Below are positions 6,325 through 13,104 of a stretch of DNA of 15,802 nucleotides, one piece after another. Position 1 is the first letter of the stretch. Each line of letters begins with the position of its first letter. The notes under the pieces were generated by a model, which saw only the letters and a list, made by a program, of their open reading frames with translations, was not told the DNA's origin and made no database searches. The stretch covers positions 1 through 15,802 of the forward strand of contig JAITBO010000391.1 in assembly GCA_031283505.1 (NCBI GenBank), in the 5' to 3' direction. Position numbers and translations under genes: made by a program. This DNA comes from Treponema sp. GTDB lineage: Bacteria; Spirochaetota; Spirochaetia; Treponematales; Breznakiellaceae.

Positions 6325-6693
6325 ATGAATGATATAGAACCCGGAAACAGATATACTCCGACTAATGTCTTGGCCAAACAGGGGGTAACTGCGGTAGGCT
6401 GCCTCATCGGGGGCGCGGGTCTTCTGATTGCCGGGGTGCTTCCCCCGGTTATTGGGATCATCGCGGGGGTTGTAATCGGAATAGTCGGCATAGGGGCCGC
6501 TATGTCCAAAGACCCCGATGATCGGAGGCCCGGGATCCTTGCCGCCCTTGCGGGAGGGCTTACCATTCTTTCCAAAATCGGGATAGTAAGGCCCCTGGCC
6601 GGCACCCTTCTTACCATAGGAGCCGTAGGGCTTCTAGCGATGGGCATCTGGAAGGGCGTCAAATTTATCATAGGCCTTAAAAACAGAACGTGA
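6325..6693 (+). CDS. Small glycine-rich four-helix membrane protein, function unknown
   Basis: I do not recognise a characterised family. The 122 residues have a short polar N-terminus, then hydrophobic glycine/isoleucine-rich helices at roughly 20-39, 41-59, 70-88 and 90-117. A polar DPDDRR loop (63-68) lies in the middle and a basic C-terminal tail at the end. The GxxxG-like spacing in VGIIAGVVIGIVGIG suggests tightly packed helices. It has a very strong ribosome-binding site (GAGAGGAGG, 6311-6319) five bases before ATG. Its stop codon overlaps the GTG of miaB (GTGA at 6690-6693), so the two are translationally coupled. A role is not inferable from sequence. Confidence 0.8.
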   Translation: MNDIEPGNRYTPTNVLAKQGVTAVGCLIGGAGLLIAGVLPPVIGIIAGVVIGIVGIGAAMSKDPDDRRPGILAALAGGLTILSKIGIVRPLAGTLLTIGAVGLLAMGIWKGVKFIIGLKNRT

Positions 6694-8021
6694 CCTATTT
6701 TTTTGAAACCTACGGGTGCCAGATGAATACCGCCGAATCTGCGGCTCTGGACCTTGTGTTGAGGGAACGGGGATGGCAGGCCGCAAAAGACGGGGAAACC
6801 GCGGATCTCGTGCTTCTTAACACCTGTTCGGTCCGGGAAACTGCGGAAAAGCGGGTCATGGGCCGTCTGGCCCAGTACGCCGCCCTGAAGAAGAAGCGGC
6901 CCTTTACCCTGGTGGCAGCCGGATGTATGGCCCAGCGCCTTGGGGAGGGCCTCAAGGAAAAGGCCGGGGCGGTTGACTACGTTATGGGAACTTCTTCCCG
7001 TTCCGTCTTTCCCCTGATCCTGGAAGCCGTGGAACAGGGCCGGAGGGAGCTTCGTCTTTCCGAAGAAAAACCGGTCTTCGCCTTTTCGTCTTCCCATCTT
7101 GAGGAAGGACAGTTTCGTAGTTTTGTGCCCATCATGCACGGGTGCAACAATTTCTGCTCTTATTGCATAGTCCCCTATGTGCGGGGCAGGGAAATATCCA
7201 GGGACCCCGCTTCCATAAAGGAAGAAATTCGCCTCCTGGCTGGCCGGGGGGTCAGGGAGATCACCCTTTTGGGGCAGAACGTCAACACCTACCGCTGGGA
7301 AGGGGACGGCGGGACGCTGGACTTTCCCGGCCTCCTGGAACTGGCCGCCGGGGAAACGGAGGGGACCCCCATAAGGTGGATACGGTTTTTGTCGGCCAAT
7401 CCCAAAGACTTTTCGTCCCGAACCATCGAGGTCATGGCGGAAAACCCGGTATTCTGCCAGCATCTCCACCTCTGCGTCCAGCACGGTTCCGACAGGATAC
7501 TCAAGGCCATGAACCGCCGCTATACCAGGGAATCCTACCTGAGCCTGGCGGCGGAAATCCGCAAAGCCATGCCGGATGTGAGCCTTTCCACAGACATCCT
7601 GGTAGGTTTCCCCGGAGAAACGGAGGCGGACCTGGAAGAGACCCTCTCCCTTATGGAGGAAGTCCGGTTCCTCTATGCCTATATGTACCATTACAACCCC
7701 CGGGAAGGGACCGCCGCCTACGAGCTACCGGGACGCATCCCCGAAGAAGTCAAGCGGGAAAGACTGGCGCGGGTCATAGCCCTCCAAAAGAAACATACCC
7801 GGGAGCTGCTTAAAAACCGTATAGGGATAAAGGAAAAAGTTTTAATTGAAGGAATTTCCCGGAAAAATGCCGATGAATTAATAACCCGTACTGAAAAAGA
7901 TGAAATGGTGGCAGTTCCCGGCTCGCCCTCCATGATAGGTTCCTTTGCCAGAGTCACCCTTTCATCCCTGCGGGGAAATACTTTCCGTTCAAAGGAGATC
8001 AATTTATGCCTTGGCGATTGA
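6690..8021 (+). CDS. miaB: tRNA-2-methylthio-N6-dimethylallyladenosine synthase (MiaB)
   Basis: MiaB is a radical-SAM methylthiotransferase that adds a methylthio group to i6A37 of tRNAs reading U-starting codons. The N-terminal UPF0004 domain has the three auxiliary-cluster cysteines C10, C46 and C79. The radical-SAM cluster motif CNNFCSYC gives C152, C156 and C159. Later come SLSTDILVGFPGETEAD and a C-terminal TRAM-like RNA-binding segment ending near 443. MiaB rather than RimO or MtaB is favoured by ETYGCQMNTAES and CIVPYVRGRE. The start is GTG 6690, overlapping the upstream stop; no Shine-Dalgarno is visible, so reinitiation after the upstream gene is likely. It overlaps the next gene by 16 bases. 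Confidence 0.94.
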   Translation: MTYFFETYGCQMNTAESAALDLVLRERGWQAAKDGETADLVLLNTCSVRETAEKRVMGRLAQYAALKKKRPFTLVAAGCMAQRLGEGLKEKAGAVDYVMGTSSRSVFPLILEAVEQGRRELRLSEEKPVFAFSSSHLEEGQFRSFVPIMHGCNNFCSYCIVPYVRGREISRDPASIKEEIRLLAGRGVREITLLGQNVNTYRWEGDGGTLDFPGLLELAAGETEGTPIRWIRFLSANPKDFSSRTIEVMAENPVFCQHLHLCVQHGSDRILKAMNRRYTRESYLSLAAEIRKAMPDVSLSTDILVGFPGETEADLEETLSLMEEVRFLYAYMYHYNPREGTAAYELPGRIPEEVKRERLARVIALQKKHTRELLKNRIGIKEKVLIEGISRKNADELITRTEKDEMVAVPGSPSMIGSFARVTLSSLRGNTFRSKEINLCLGD

Positions 8022-8341
8022 TTGGATTCATAATTCTTTTTGGAATTCTCCTCGTGTTCATAACCCTGAATTTGGGGAATACCTGCAATATTTCCTTTGG
8101 TTTTAAAACTTTTAATGATGTGCCGGTGTTTCTGACCGCCTTTTGCGCCTTTGCCCTGGGGTTGCTCTGCGCAATTCCCCTGTCTATCTCCTTCCGTTTG
8201 AAGAAAAAAAACAAACAGGGCAAACTCCCCTCCCCTTTAAAGGGAGAAAAATCCAAGAAGAAGAAACAGGGCAAAGTTCCCGTTGAGGAAGTCCCCGAAG
8301 TATCTCCTTACCGGGACGAAAGCTCCTATGGGATTGACTAA
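8006..8341 (+). CDS. LapA-domain two-helix membrane protein
   Basis: This is a 111-residue inner-membrane protein with two transmembrane helices, at about 3-23 and 39-63. They are joined by a short loop (LGNTCNISFGFKTFND) and followed by a very lysine-rich cytosolic tail with KKKNK and KSKKKK clusters. The pattern matches LapA/DUF1049 proteins, which in other bacteria work with LapB in envelope assembly; no LapB homologue is evident here, though the following TPR/SPOR protein is also envelope-directed. The start at ATG 8006 is supported by AAGGAG (7992-7997) and lies inside the miaB 3' end, so it is probably co-translated. The family assignment is moderate because the domain is short and poorly conserved. 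Confidence 0.75.
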   Translation: MPWRLIGFIILFGILLVFITLNLGNTCNISFGFKTFNDVPVFLTAFCAFALGLLCAIPLSISFRLKKKNKQGKLPSPLKGEKSKKKKQGKVPVEEVPEVSPYRDESSYGID

Positions 8342-8348
8342 TTCGTGT

Positions 8349-8462
8349 CTGTCCACAAAGCCGGTTACTTTGTGGACAGGCTTTGTATTTTCTCGCCTAA
8401 AGGTTGTGAAAATACGGTTTTTAAGGAAGTTTGTCCACAATGTGTCTACATTATGGACAAAC
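8349..8462. repeat. Three successive inverted repeats before the SPOR gene
   Basis: Dyad 1: CTGTCCACAAAG (8349-8360) pairs perfectly with CTTTGTGGACAG (8368-8379) around CCGGTTA. Dyad 2: GTATTTTC (8385-8392) pairs with GAAAATAC (8408-8415). Dyad 3: GTTTGTCCACAATGT (8429-8443) pairs with ACATTATGGACAAAC (8448-8462), one mismatch, four-base loop. Dyads 1 and 3 share the core TGTCCA(C/T)AA in four copies, two per strand. Candidate roles are a structured leader, terminator pair, protein-binding operator or dispersed repeat. Confidence 0.6.
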
Positions 8463-9446
8463 ACTAAGTCCCCCTCTCCGTGGGGCCGTTTTCTTTGGGC
8501 TGTTCTGATCCTCTCCTGCCTGGGCTTTTCTCTATATGCCCAGGAAAGTGGTTCCCTCCTGCTGGCCGCCGAGATGGAAACCTTGCAAAAGACCCTGCAA
8601 GCCCCGGAGGTTTCCGCCGCCGGCAGGCGGGAAGCCTTTGCACGTCTCGCCCGGTTTTTGACCCTTACAGGCAATCTTGAGGGGGCTGCCGACGCATGGT
8701 TTAAGGCGGCTGTTGCGGAACCGGAAAAGCGGGACGGTATGAGCCTTCTGGAAGGGGCCCGTTGCCTTGCCGCCATGGGACAGTTTGACGCCGCCGGGGA
8801 GTATGTCAGGAACATCCTCCTCACCGGGGATGTTCAGAAAGTGCAGTCGGAAGCCCGTTACCTGGGGTCCCAAATACAGGCCTTCAGGACGGGGAACGGC
8901 GCGGTCCTGGCATCTTTCCTCAGGGACGATGAGTATGCGGACAGGCGGCCTTCCATCCTCTATACCCTCTGGCGGGTCACCGGGGAAGAAGCCTACAAAA
9001 CCCGGCTGGAAGCCGAATATCCTGCCAGTCTCGAAGCCCGTATCATTCGGGATGTCCCCGCCGGACGGGTCCTGGGAGCGCCTACCGCCATGTGGCTCCT
9101 TCTTCCCGGCAGGGAGGGAATCGTCCTTGGGGAGCCTCTTACAACGGTGGACGGAAGCCTCCAGGACGCTCCGCCCCGGTCCACGCCGACACCCGTCCCG
9201 GCTTCGCAGACTTCTCCCCCCGCCGCAGCCGGAAGCCCCATACTCCAGACCGGCCTTTTCCGTAGTGAAGAAAACACTCAAGCCCTGGCGGAACGGCTTA
9301 GAAAAGCGGGTTTTACCCCCCTTATAACCCGGCGCCGGGTTAACGGGACGGAATACTGGGCCGTAGGCGTTTCTCCGGGAGAAAATATGCACGATGTCAT
9401 TCTAAGGCTTAAAGATGCGGGGTTTGAAGCCTTTCCGGTGTATTAG
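8442..9446 (+). CDS. Secreted TPR-like protein with C-terminal SPOR domain
   Basis: SPOR domains bind septal peptidoglycan stripped of stem peptides, so this is probably a periplasmic cell-division or wall-associated protein. From the chosen start, WGRFLWAVLILSCLGFSLYAQ (14-34) looks like a signal peptide with cleavage near LYA-Q. Residues ~35-200 are helical with TPR-like A/G/L patterning (LARFLTLTGNLEGAADAWFKAA; GARCLAAMGQFDAAGEYV). A proline-rich linker lies at ~240-263. The SPOR domain occupies ~264-334, including GLFRSEENTQALAERLRKAGF and YWAVGVSPGE. The start is uncertain: the frame is open from 8283, with ATG 8328, GTG 8406 and GTG 8442 as options. The region before 8442 translates hairpin DNA, and GTG 8442 leaves a normal signal peptide; its AAGGAA (8423-8428) is rather distant and the codon sits inside a predicted stem. 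Confidence 0.8.
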   Translation: MSTLWTNTKSPSPWGRFLWAVLILSCLGFSLYAQESGSLLLAAEMETLQKTLQAPEVSAAGRREAFARLARFLTLTGNLEGAADAWFKAAVAEPEKRDGMSLLEGARCLAAMGQFDAAGEYVRNILLTGDVQKVQSEARYLGSQIQAFRTGNGAVLASFLRDDEYADRRPSILYTLWRVTGEEAYKTRLEAEYPASLEARIIRDVPAGRVLGAPTAMWLLLPGREGIVLGEPLTTVDGSLQDAPPRSTPTPVPASQTSPPAAAGSPILQTGLFRSEENTQALAERLRKAGFTPLITRRRVNGTEYWAVGVSPGENMHDVILRLKDAGFEAFPVY

Positions 9447-9519
9447 TCCCGGCGCCTAAGACAACCGCCCCTGCTCTGTACCCCAAAGTTCCTCCACATA
9501 AGCGTGGAATTCTTCAAAA

Positions 9520-9548
9520 TTGCGCAAACTCCCCGGTTTGTGTATAGT
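9520..9548 (+). promoter_or_regulatory. Promoter for the FGGY kinase gene
   Basis: TTGCGC (9520-9525), a 17-base spacer and TATAGT (9543-9548) lie just before the kinase gene. The predicted start is near 9555, exactly where the GGAGG ribosome-binding site (9555-9559) begins, so the leader would be about ten bases. This indicates the kinase is transcribed on its own. Confidence 0.6.
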
Positions 9549-9565
9549 TAAAACGGAGGAACAGG

Positions 9566-11065
9566 ATGTTGCTGGTTATTGACATTGGGACTTCCGCGTT
9601 TAAGGCGGCTCTGGTACATTACGATGGGTCCGGGGACCGTTTTGTAAGCCTGCCCCTGGAATACGACCTTATGAGCGAAGCCGTCCCCAGTGCGGATCCG
9701 GCCCGGTGGCTTCGCGCTTTCGAGGAGGCGGCTGGCCGGTTCGGGGCCGGATCCCTGAGGGTAGTGGAGGCGGTGATCATCAGCGGAAACGGGCCCACCC
9801 TGGCGCCTGTTACCGGGACGCCCGCCGTCACGGGCGGGATCCTGTCATTGCCTGCCGCACCGGCCCGTCTCTGGCTGGACCGCCGGGCGGAGGAGGAGGC
9901 CCGGACCGTATCGCGGGTCATGGGCGGCTTCGTGGACAGCAGTTTTTTCCTCCCCAAAGCCCTGGCGGTGAAGAACCGCGAACCGGAACTCTATGAAAAA
10001 ACAAAGTGGTTTCTTGCCGCCCCCGAATACCTGGCCTGCGCCCTGACCGGGGAAGCGCGGACGGTGATCCCCTCCGAGGGCTTTGAAAAGTGGTACTGGA
10101 ACGACCATGCGCTGGAGGCTTTGGGCCTCGACAAAGAGAAGTTCCCTCCGCAGATCATTCCGGGAGAACTCATAGGAACGATAACCGGAGCGGTCGTTGC
10201 CCGCTTCGGCTTTAAACCCGCCGTAAAGGTGATTGCGGGAGGTCCTGATTTTTTTGCGTCCATCCTGGGGACCGGCGCGGTTGGTCCGGGCCAGGCTTGC
10301 GACCGGTCCGGAACCTCCGAGGGAATCAATCTCTGCTGTTCCCGGCGTATAGACGACCTGCGGCTCATGTGCTACGGTCACCCGGTCAAACCCTACTGGA
10401 ACCTCTCAGGGATTGTCTCCACCACCGGGGAAGCCCTAGCCTGGGGCCGGGAACTTCTGGGTATGACCGGCCTGCCCTACGCCAACTTTCTGGACCTGGC
10501 GGCTTCTTCCCCGGCTGGGGCCGATGGGCTCGTATTTCTGCCCTATCTGGCCGGGGAGCGGGCCCCCATCTGGGACCCCCGCGCCAGGGGGGTGTTCCTG
10601 GGCCTGGGCCTTGGGACCGGCAGAAGAGAAACTGCCAGAGCAATCGCCGAGGGGATCTGCTTTGCCATACGGGATGTGATTACCGTCATGGAAGAAACCG
10701 GCGTACCGGTAGAAGAACTGCGGGTCACGGGGAAACCCGGCGAAAGCGCCTTTCTCAACCAGCTTAAAGCGGATATAGCGGGCCGGCCTGTCCTGATTCC
10801 GCGCGCCGTCATGTCAGCGGCGGCTAAAGCATCAGAAAAACTGTCCGGCGAAACAATGTCTCTACCGGCTGAACTTTTGGGACTCACCGCGCTGGGAGCC
10901 GCCGCCATGGGTGCTTACGCTTCGGTGGAAGAAGCCGTCCGCAGACTCATAGGCATTGCGGAAACTTTTGTCCCCAACAGGGAGAACAAACACATCTACG
11001 ATGATGCCTTTGGAACCTACCGGGAAACCTACCGGGCGCTTAAACCGCTGTTCAACCGGAGCTGA
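9566..11065 (+). CDS. FGGY-family carbohydrate kinase (xylulokinase-like)
   Basis: FGGY kinases phosphorylate sugars or polyols with ATP in the cytosol. The 499-residue protein has the N-terminal phosphate-binding IDIGTSAFKAAL (residues 5-16), a substrate-loop LWLDRRAEEEA (102-112) and the catalytic aspartate in GGPDFFAS (D228). It also has FLPYLAGERAPIWDPRARGVFLGL and a C-terminal ADIAGRPV...LTALGAAAMGA region. Layout is closest to xylulokinases, but the substrate cannot be named from sequence. Two oddities: the usual glycine-rich GGGAxS adenosine loop reads TGKPGES (388-394), and about 20 extra residues lie between ADIAGRPV and TALGAA. ATG 9566 has GGAGG six bases upstream. No sugar isomerase or transporter gene is adjacent to suggest a pathway. 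Confidence 0.88.
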   Translation: MLLVIDIGTSAFKAALVHYDGSGDRFVSLPLEYDLMSEAVPSADPARWLRAFEEAAGRFGAGSLRVVEAVIISGNGPTLAPVTGTPAVTGGILSLPAAPARLWLDRRAEEEARTVSRVMGGFVDSSFFLPKALAVKNREPELYEKTKWFLAAPEYLACALTGEARTVIPSEGFEKWYWNDHALEALGLDKEKFPPQIIPGELIGTITGAVVARFGFKPAVKVIAGGPDFFASILGTGAVGPGQACDRSGTSEGINLCCSRRIDDLRLMCYGHPVKPYWNLSGIVSTTGEALAWGRELLGMTGLPYANFLDLAASSPAGADGLVFLPYLAGERAPIWDPRARGVFLGLGLGTGRRETARAIAEGICFAIRDVITVMEETGVPVEELRVTGKPGESAFLNQLKADIAGRPVLIPRAVMSAAAKASEKLSGETMSLPAELLGLTALGAAAMGAYASVEEAVRRLIGIAETFVPNRENKHIYDDAFGTYRETYRALKPLFNRS

Positions 11066-11349
11066 CCCCTGTAGGTAGTAAAGAATCTCCGCCCACTGCT
11101 GTCCGGTTTAATCATAAGGAACTCTCCGGAAGGACCTGGGGTGAAATGATTTTAGGCGGGGATGGTTTGCGAGTACATAATTTCAGGATAGAGCCTTTGG
11201 TAAGAAGAGTTGTTTTTATCATTTGCAATATCTGATGTGTGGAAGCCGTTATACCATTTATCTAATTTTCTCTACTGCTTTGTCCGCCCACAGAGGGGCG
11301 GGGTATTAAACTCAAATGGGACTAAGCCCTAAAGCTCTCCCCACAAACC

Positions 11350-11485
11350 GCTAAACTTGACCCACAATTCAGGTATCATTACCTGTTTTAAGAAAAAAAC
11401 CACGGAGTTTCACGGAATTTTTGTCTTAGTTTTAAGGAATTAATATAGATTTGACAGCCCTGTATTTCTGTAGGTCAAGTTTAGC
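11350..11485. mobile_element. 136-bp MITE-like element with 13-bp terminal inverted repeats
   Basis: GCTAAACTTGACC (11350-11362) at the left and GGTCAAGTTTAGC (11473-11485) at the right are exact reverse complements. The similarity continues inward with CACA versus TGTA, and outward with CCCCAC (11339-11344) versus GTGGGG (11494-11499). The interior contains a six-bp hairpin CAGGTA/TACCTG (11370-11385) followed by TTTTA, and an ACCACGGAG motif. It has no coding capacity and no clear target duplication. It may be a non-autonomous transposable element or the fused ends of a deleted insertion sequence; TGACCCAC-like ends recall IS21-family termini, which is only an impression. Confidence 0.5.
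11396..11420 (+). repeat. ACCACGGAG-type intergenic repeat motif, copy 2
   Basis: AACCACGGAGTTTCACGG followed by AATTTTTG, nearly matching the minus-strand reading of 1141-1170. It lies inside the inverted-repeat element at 11350-11485, whereas the first copy stands alone in the pgmB-coaD gap. Confidence 0.45.
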
Positions 11486-11541
11486 ATAAATCGGTGGGGG
11501 TTCAAAACAAGCGCGCTTGCCGGTTTTAGGCCCAACCTGCT

Positions 11542-12982
11542 CTACCCTTCCTGTCCATACCATTCCAGCCTGCGGGTAAGAAACATAACCAAGGCGATAA
11601 CAAAGAAGGTTCCGATAGAACCGATAAGCAGGGCGTAGGATTCGGCGTTTAATACAGCGTAGAGGAGAACATACGATAAGGTTACTACCAGGCCCATGTA
11701 CCAGCTTTTGTTCCACGAGGGCAGAAGGGAACGGGAATAGAGGGTCAGCATGATCGTTACCCCTGCGGCGGCGATAAGGTATGCAGCGTAAAAAGGTATC
11801 TGTTCGGACAGGGAGAGGAGCAGCAAATAGAAAACCGCGTTTCCTATGCCGGAAAGCAGATACGGGACAGGATGGATGCGCCTTTTGGTAAATACCTCTA
11901 GTAAAAATAACGTAAAAAAGGGGACAATTAAAAAAAGTACCGCGTATTTCACCGCCCGGGTATTCAGGGCATAAGTATCTATACTGCGGAAGAAATCGAC
12001 CCCAAAAAGGGATTCATCATATCCATAATGATCGGTATCGTATTTCTTTAAAAAGAGGGGTATGTCCCGGCTCAGGTAACTAATATCCCAGGATGCGGAG
12101 AATTCGGATTCCCCAATCGTTGATTTGTTGGGCAGAAAAGCTCCCTGGAAAGAGGGGGAGGACCAGTCGGAAGAAATGGTTACATGGGTGTCCTGGGCTA
12201 TGGGCAAGCACCCGTATCAACTGGCCCCCTTGTATCTCTATGCTGATATTAAAGCCTGTCTCTTTATCCCCTTCAAACCGGGGCAGAGCGGCGTAGATAC
12301 CGTTGCCGGTACTACCGTAGGTCCGCTCTTGATTGTCTCCACGGTAAGACAAAGTCGCGTAGGCGCCACTGCCGACGGCCCGCCTGAAACCGGGACTGAA
12401 CAAGTTATGTCCTCTGTTTCCAGGCTGGAAGAAAAGTCCGTCATTCCCCCAATTTGAAGCGTTTATTTTCCGGATTCCCTTCTGGCTGGAAAGGGCTATG
12501 ACCATCTCCGCCTGGCCGGCAGTAATACTTTCCTGGGGGACCAGGGCCGCTATAGCCACTGAGGGATCAAAACTGCCGCTCAGGGTAAGGACGCCGTAAT
12601 AGAGGGGCACCGAAAAAATACCCCGCCAGCGCACTTCAGTCTTAAAAACCGCGTCTATATTCAGCTTTTTGGGACTTATCACCAGGGCAAAGGGGGTTTT
12701 TACGATCTCCACCTTTTCCCCTTCTTTTTCCGTCCGGGTGATACGATCCTCGGTTCTTACACCGGGGATTGTTATGACGGGCCCCGCCTGGATAAGCTCT
12801 TTTCCCCATGCCTCCATAATATCCGATTCGGCAGAGGCGGCGGTCCTCCCCCGCTCATTCACCAAACCACGGATCATGTTAAGGGGTATCAGCAGGAGTA
12901 AAACGAGGACCACAAGCATAAATACCTTAAAGGTATACCCCATGGAGAATTTTTTGATGAAGGAATTATTACCGCTCTCCAT
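11542..12982 (-). pseudogene. creD: creD homologue interrupted by a frameshift
   Basis: CreD is an inner-membrane protein linked to envelope stress and beta-lactam or colicin tolerance. The N-terminal part (12982 to about 12208, residues 1-259) has an N-terminal membrane helix MLVVLVLLLLIPLNMIRGLV and the extracytoplasmic beta-rich domain. The remainder, in another frame from about 12207, continues with PIAQDTHVTISSDWSSPSF and GAFLP, the expected CreD block. It ends in several membrane helices (for example AVKYAVLFLIVPFFTLFLLEVF). Joining the frames needs one base removed in the minus-strand GTGCTTGCCC around 12205-12209; the span of 1441 bases is then 480 codons, normal for the family. Past this point frame 1 continues only with unrelated sequence to 12080. 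The start has GAGGAGG at 12994-12988. Mutation, sequencing error or programmed shift cannot be separated from sequence alone; there are no creBC genes beside it. Confidence 0.85.
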
Positions 12983-13066
12983 TACGTCCTCCTCACATTA
13001 TGACTTTTGGGAGTTTCAGAGAGGCCGGAATGTTGCGGGGACAGGAAAACCGGTGGGCCGGAACGC

Positions 13067-13090
13067 CGGGAGGGGAGAATTCCCCTCCCG
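13067..13090. terminator. Hairpin between glgP and creD
   Basis: CGGGAGGGGA (13067-13076) pairs perfectly with TCCCCTCCCG (13081-13090) around GAAT. It lies 14 bases past the glgP stop on the minus strand and about 84 bases before the creD start. No T-run follows, so termination would be inefficient or protein-assisted, and glgP read-through into creD is possible. Confidence 0.55.
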
Positions 13091-13104
13091 ATAGCGCGTC
13101 CCTC

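Larger units (their letters stand above)
11066..11541. other. Gene-free AT-rich region with element remnants
   Basis: No credible gene is seen on either strand. An ATG frame at 11144 runs fewer than 30 codons. Contents I can identify are a small GC hairpin CCGCCC/GGGCGG at 11284-11301, the inverted-repeat-bounded element at 11350-11485 and a 12-base palindrome CAAGCGCGCTTG near 11510-11521, downstream of creD. The region looks like decayed mobile-element or repeat DNA between the FGGY kinase and creD. Confidence 0.6.

Noticed and set aside
6228..7691. A 487-codon open frame on the minus strand opposite miaB and the small membrane protein
   Set aside because: It covers clear genes on the other strand, is low in recognisable motifs and has no ribosome-binding site.
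8283..8441. Extended N-terminus of the SPOR protein (53 codons)
   Set aside because: It overlaps the LapA-like gene and then translates hairpin arms, giving repeated LST/WT-like peptide patterns; a normal signal peptide begins only afterwards.
11144..11233. Short ATG frame in the region after the FGGY kinase
   Set aside because: Fewer than 30 codons, no ribosome-binding site and no recognisable similarity.
11510..11521. CAAGCGCGCTTG palindrome as a creD terminator
   Set aside because: It could fold on the minus strand ahead of TTTT, but the stem is only four to five base pairs after allowing a loop, too weak to call.
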